Source of the DNA: Lethocerus indicus
Taxonomy: Eukaryota; Arthropoda; Insecta; Hemiptera; Belostomatidae
DNA: 64,000 nucleotides
Reading direction: 5' to 3'
NCBI GenBank assembly: GCA_019843655.1
Contig: JACDQD010000006.1
Location: forward strand, 12,965,746-13,029,745
Positions 58,732 to 64,000 of the stretch are shown piece by piece. The position numbers and the translations under genes were made by a program. The number at the start of each line of letters is the position of its first letter. The stretch's first letter is position 1. The notes beneath the pieces are model-generated. The model did not search any database and was not told the origin of the DNA. It saw only the letters and a list, made by a program, of their open reading frames with translations.

Positions 58732-61700
58732 CGTAGACCATGCGGGAGACTCGAAAAGCCACGAGGAAAAGTCAAGAAAAAACATAATCATAAAACATAT
58801 ACATTGTAATAAATACAATAGAGTAAATTTTTTGTACATTGTTAATAAATGTTAGTCATAGTTGTTATTATTAAGTATGTCTTTGCAAAAATACAGAATT
58901 GAACTATCAGTGCAGATAAATTAATGAAAATTATAAATAAAAGCAAAATGTTTTAACTATTATATGGAAATGTCATTAACGAAATCTATTATATGGATCC
59001 ATCATAGTTAGTAATATTCAATACTTGAGTATTGAAAATCGGAATAATTGAAACGGAGAACAAATTCAAAAATCACATTTCTGTTCTAAAAAAATGGAAG
59101 GGCCGAATCCTGTAAAACGAATGTTGAATACATTTAATTTATTTAAGGGTATTTTTTTCTTTATGTCTGAAAATGAAAACAATGTTTGTGACTTCGAAAT
59201 TATCCCTTTGTTAGTGAATTATTTTCTGCATATAATTTAAAATTTCCTCCTTCGTGACCATTTCCGGAATCCACATTTTGAATGCCCTAATTTTTTTATA
59301 AGTGCGGATTTTTCTGGTTAACATAAACGTGCCTGAAGCGCGTCTGTACACTTTTTTCTCTATCCCCGATTGGGATTGGGAACATTAAATCTGAGAGAGG
59401 TGCATTATCTGAAAGCGGGACTTCCTGCTTCCTCAGCCCCGGGCGATATCTTGATTCTGTGAAAAACGAACATTAGGGAACACACATAAAATATTAAAGT
59501 TTCAGCTGTAAATGAAATGAGGATCGGATGAAATGGCAGAACCCTCTGAATATAAAACCGGGGAAGACAAAAGGATCCAGTCTCGACTCGTAAATCCGAA
59601 GGGATTTGCTAAGCACTCTAACTGGGAACAGAATTACATTAGTACGTTTATACAGTTCTTTACTTTTTTAATATTTTAATTTACTAAAAGTTGAATTTAT
59701 TTGTCCGCAAGAAATGATTTCGTCCCGAGCTAGAAATATATAAAAATGTTGAACGGATATTTTTTTAAATCCGTTTAACGTTATTTTTTATTCCTTGCAA
59801 CATTACAAAATTCGAGAGTCTACATTAAAGGTAGAATTTGAAAATGATAATTCTTATTTATTATATTTGTTTTTGCCTGACTACCTATTGTTGTTATTAT
59901 TGTTTTATATTGGATTAATAACATTCCATATTGATATATAATTCAACCAGAGTTTATATATAACCACCAAACATTTGAGAACATATAAGGAATAATAATC
60001 TATTATGAGTAGTGCTATTTTTTTATTCATATACTAAGGCTTTTGATGCTAACCCGCATTACACTGAACGGTTTTACTTACATTGGATTTTATACCAGTG
60101 AATTATTCCAGTTGGTATAATAAATATTTATGCCCTATTGAATAAATTTATTTATATTTTTTTATATGCAAATTCCCATGACTCGACTTTCGTCATGTTA
60201 TCGGTGCCCTTTTCGGATTAATGGGCAATAATCAGTCCAGATTTCCTTTCTAACTGTCTAATCGTTTTCTTGTCTCTATCCCATCGCCTCAAGACACTTC
60301 AACCTCCTTAAAACCGAAAATTAAATGTTGAATAATTACAGAAAGAATTAGGTTAAAGTTTCGAAGCCCTTAAATGCTCAAATGTACTTTTAAATTTACT
60401 TCTGGAGTCCTAGTTACTTAAAGGACTTAACAAAGTTCTTAAGTATATTAAGGTTGTTAAGTTTAATTATATTTATTCTGCCTGAGTTAGGAAAAAAGTT
60501 TGAAAATTTGGCACTTAATGTTGGGACCTTTTACTAAGACTTATAAGAGGTGTAGGCCTACATTTTATCTTGTTTAACTTGGACTAAACTGCATCAAATG
60601 ACTGCGATTTCGAAGTAATTATCATAGCATTTATCAAATCAATAGCCATTTAAGAAGCCAATGAAATCTGGACACGATTTTTTGATGGAATTTTTATCGA
60701 TTTGAACGAGTGCTCTGCAGTTGCAAATTCTGCAAATTCGAATGGACCGCAGTCCCAATTTATTTTTAGGTTTAATTAGCCGTCGCTACAAAACAGAATG
60801 CTGATTACCTGCGTTTGTTTTGTAAATATATTTGTTTCGACCCGATGATTCAAATAAATAAAATAACTTACAACTGTTATAATAATATTGTAGAATCAAT
60901 AGAAACATTACATTTCAATTGATAGGTATTATGACTGAAAATAAAGTAATTGTTCCTAAAGAAATTTTCTTGTTAGTTGTATGTTTATGTCTGTAACAAT
61001 CGCCTTCATAATACACTCTTGAGAGGGCATGCATTTTCCTTTTGGTCCGTTACTGCACTGTTATTGTTAAATATTGACTTCAATTACGAAGATAATCACC
61101 TGAAGATTTCTTAATGCAAGGAAATACTATTTAAACCTGGGTATTTTCACACTTAACATTTAGCTCATTTCATTGTAGTTGAGCTTTGGGAATTGTTGAG
61201 GGAGGAAGACAGCATATATCGAAATTAAAAGCGGCCCCGGCTCCGCTCAGATGGATATTGATTCTACGGGAAGGGCTAAGTGCCGGTAGAGAACACCTGC
61301 CCTACCCTCACATTTATCGGTCGGCTAAAGTTTATATCAGAATAATACACTGGCTCGAAAATTCGGTTCCTGGCTGTGTTTAATTCATTGATTGCATTTT
61401 ACGATCTATCCCCTCCCATACAATGGCAGCAATTAATCAAATGTCCAGCTTGAAATAAAACACAAGCAAACAGTAACCTCGCAAACATTTGGATTATAAA
61501 ATATTATTCATCGCTATAATATTATGAAATAGATATTTCATTCGGGAATAAATGTTTGTAAACTGGAATAACTATTTGCCTGATCAATAGGCGGCAGGTC
61601 GATTTAAGCCACAGAGCTAATCTAACTCTCCGCCTAGTTCGGAGAACTCTTTCGGAAACGGGGGCGGGGCGAATCCTGCCCTCGGAGGATTAAAGGAATT

Positions 61701-63002
61701 CAGTCAGTGTCCAAGAATTCATTGTGGATTCGCTCCGGGAGCTCTTACAAGCCGAGAAAGTGAGCGCGGAGCTATTTACTTCGAGCGGAACGACCGCTCT
61801 CGCCCCGTTTCGAAACAGATAACAGAAATTAAAATCTCTCCCGCAGGCCTTTACTGGAAGGACAACTCTGGAGAGCTTTGCCACCGAATGTCCCATAGTT
61901 TAGATTAGGTTAGGATTATGTTGCGATTAAGACGATATGTATATAAACACACCATGTTTATTGATGTTTATTTACTGAGGCAGATATAAATAATTAAACT
62001 GCATTCACTATAGAAGTAGTATTATTGTGGTATTGTTACAGTGCATTTTAACACATTAAATAATAGAAAATATACGAAGCATTGTACGAAATTATGTATT
62101 CTGAATTCTCGCAACTTAGAAAAATAAATAAACCTCGATTTATTTATTATAAAATAAAATATAAACGAGGAATTTATTTGTTAGGTCATCGTGTCTTGTG
62201 CGCTATTCGATAAAATTTCCATTTGAAATTAAATAATAAGACGCACACCGAATATTACAGGAACGAGTCGGGAGGTCGGGAATATTAATTTTCACTTGTT
62301 GTCTGGCGGTGAGGTATGGGAGAATTCCAACGGAAAAGTCCCGGTTTCTGTCCTTCCGAGTGAAACTTGTGTATTTTATTAGCATACCGGGCGGGTGATA
62401 AAGGGGAAGGGGAGGGGCAAAGGCCCATGTGGCCCTCTCTTTTAATTAGTACCGCATTAGAGGAAACGCAGCGCCTCAGCAGAGACCAATTCCGGATTTT
62501 AATCATTTATCCAGACCCCCACTTGCTACGGTCGAGGGCCAAAATTAAAATTACATTTTACGTGTATAAAAGTAAGTCAGTCATTTTGGCCGAAAAGCGG
62601 ACGACAAAAGGACTCAACTTTTCGAAAAACTTAGTTTAATTTAAGCTCCGTCTCTCTCTCTCTCCGCCGACAATATCGGGTTTAATATTGTACTCTCCTC
62701 GCAGAGCGCCCTTAGGGAATGAAATTAACTTGTTATATTTGGTGGCGGTCGTGTGACAGATCGTACAATAGGGACGGCCCTGCCTTTGTGCCCTCCCTCA
62801 ATTATCTCTTGTCCGAGCGCTTATGATATTTGATTGAAGCGCGGAAGGGAAAAATTCTTCCTTCTTTAACCGAGAGAGAGCCGCTTTAATTTTTGGTTTC
62901 GGCAGATGGACGCTGTCCGGGTTGATTCCGCGCCTCTGGAACCACCGTCGATTTCACCTTACGCCGCTGGTCACACATATCTCTCCTGGAACCTCATCCC
63001 GT

Positions 63003-63038
63003 GTGTATCCATATGTGTATCCAGATGTGTATGCTGGG
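63003..63038 (+). repeat. three 12-bp tandem units
   Basis: GTGTATCCATAT, GTGTATCCAGAT and GTGTATGCTGGG follow one another directly. The third unit matches the first two only in its GTGTAT start and a few later bases. Confidence 0.55.
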
Positions 63039-63168
63039 TGTGCCCGCAACATCCTTCACTTTCTTGAGAGATATGTTGAACATATGCTGCTATTTAGCAT
63101 CCGTTAGCGTCATCGGGTCTACATGGGCTGACGCTCCGGTTTTCTTCGGTTGGGTTCTTCGGTATTGT

Positions 63169-63195
63169 GTGCAGTCTGATCAGCTCTTATTCTTC
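63169..63195 (+). repeat. 27-bp exact direct repeat, first copy
   Basis: The sequence starting GTGCAGTCTGATCAGCTCTT is identical for 27 bases to 63679-63705. It includes the palindrome TGATCA. The flanks do not match, so this is not a general tandem duplication. Confidence 0.9.
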
Positions 63196-63678
63196 GTCGC
63201 TTCCACCATTTCCTCGACCTTCAACAGTCTGATAGGATTCACTTCAAATTTGATTTGATTAAAATGGGTGCGCGGAGTTTGATTATTGGCCTGCTGGGGA
63301 TTATTTAAATTTGTTTTCAACTGAAATTCGTCGCGTGATCGAAATTTACCTAGTCGGAAGGTTTCACCCTTTGGCTAATGAATTCCGCACCTTTGAATAT
63401 TTTAATAAAATAAATAAATGCATAAAAAACTGGACAATAATAAACATTACTTTTCGATTAAATAAATCTAAACAATATAAGGATGCAAGCGGTATTAAGA
63501 CACGAGCTCAGGTGTTCCAACTTTCTTCCTCTTTTTCTCTCCTCCCACCCACTCGAAGAAATGGCAATAATTGCACCCGGTCTACGCCTTGCCTGACGGG
63601 GAAATTTAGTTCTCGTTGGCAACCCTGCTGCTGGGGAAAAAATTTAACCCCTTTGTTTGAAAAGGTATTAAGAGTAAA

Positions 63679-63705
63679 GTGCAGTCTGATCAGCTCTTAT
63701 TCTTC
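63679..63705 (+). repeat. 27-bp exact direct repeat, second copy
   Basis: Identical to 63169-63195 and 510 bases downstream. Together they bracket a 483-base segment with no recognisable content. Confidence 0.9.
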
Positions 63706-64000
63706 ATGCCGGGGCGCCGCCCGAGCAGAAGGTAGAAAGTTCTAATAGAAATTTGGAGCCATTCGGTTGGGAAGGATTTTTTTCACCGGCCGTGGTCAAT
63801 ATTTGTTTGGACGCCGTGGGACGGAAATATCCCCTTGTTTCGGAGCAGATTATGCGCTCCAACAATGCGTCCGCCCTTACTACAATAGAGTGAAGAACGT
63901 TCCATTTTCTGACAATACTGATATACACGCTCGTGGCAATTTGAATAGGGTATCGACAACACAGAACTTCAGACCTTACCTAAGCTAATATAAAGTATCT

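Larger units (their letters stand above)
55128..64000. other. long stretch without recognised gene or mobile element
   Basis: Nothing recognisable as an exon or transposon. GC-rich blocks lie at 55360-55640, 56990-57290, 57880-58260 and 61600-61860. A CCG/CTC-rich trinucleotide patch occurs at 57022-57067. A small hairpin GTTGAACGGAT / ATCCGTTTAAC lies at 59748-59779. Open frames up to 144 codons (63311-63745, +) have no motif I know. Confidence 0.45.

Noticed and set aside
61912..61922. TTAGG-like insect telomere repeat
   Set aside because: Only two adjacent units (TTAGGTTAGG) are present, consistent with chance.
1..64000. CRISPR arrays, bacterial operons, tRNA and rRNA genes
   Set aside because: No regularly spaced direct repeats with unique spacers, no gene-dense layout and no cloverleaf or rRNA sequence that I recognise; the window is eukaryotic in character.

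Overview
The window looks like non-coding nuclear DNA of an arthropod, most likely an insect. The evidence is indirect: Jockey-clade non-LTR retrotransposons with an insect-type Gag (PRE_C2HC region plus three zinc knuckles), a mariner-type transposase remnant, short AT-rich stretches alternating with GC-rich blocks, and no bacterial gene organisation. I found no host protein-coding exon, tRNA or rRNA gene that I could support. Nearly every recognisable coding sequence belongs to a mobile element. The species cannot be named from the sequence.

Layout. 1-5.3 kb: unassigned DNA holding a decayed Jockey-type reverse transcriptase tail on the + strand (2086-2350). 5.34-5.53 kb: a fragment of an interspersed foldback-like repeat. 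10.04-14.33 kb: the main element, a large Jockey-clade retrotransposon on the - strand with a complete ORF2 (endonuclease and reverse transcriptase) and an ORF1 (Gag) whose frame stays open upstream of its first ATG, so the copy appears cut off within ORF1. ORF1 and ORF2 overlap by a stop/start ATGA. 22.2-23.6 kb: a small nest of elements, in which a 5'-truncated related Jockey copy is bracketed by two diverged direct repeats and followed by the last exon-like piece of a mariner transposase with one terminal repeat. 26.16-26.62, 44.62-45.49 and 51.99-53.20 kb: copies of a foldback-like DNA element with long inverted arms, a likely TA target site, and internal units that each carry a CTCF-like core (CTCAGGGGGCGCT). 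Smaller pieces lie near 42.45 and 55.10 kb.

The rest, including most of 26.7-42.4 kb and 53.2-64 kb, has no mobile element or gene that I recognise. It contains short palindromes, including a nearly perfect 36-bp-arm hairpin at 39989-40070, a 27-bp exact direct repeat spaced 510 bp apart near 63.2-63.7 kb, and microsatellites. Such a long gene-free stretch could be an intron or the intergenic regulatory DNA of a developmental locus, but that is inference only.

The most novel candidate is the foldback-like family with its 70-bp tandem units and repeated CTCF-like motifs. The retrotransposon supplies the only intact proteins: the Gag-like ORF1 would bind the element RNA, and ORF2 would nick the target and copy that RNA into it.
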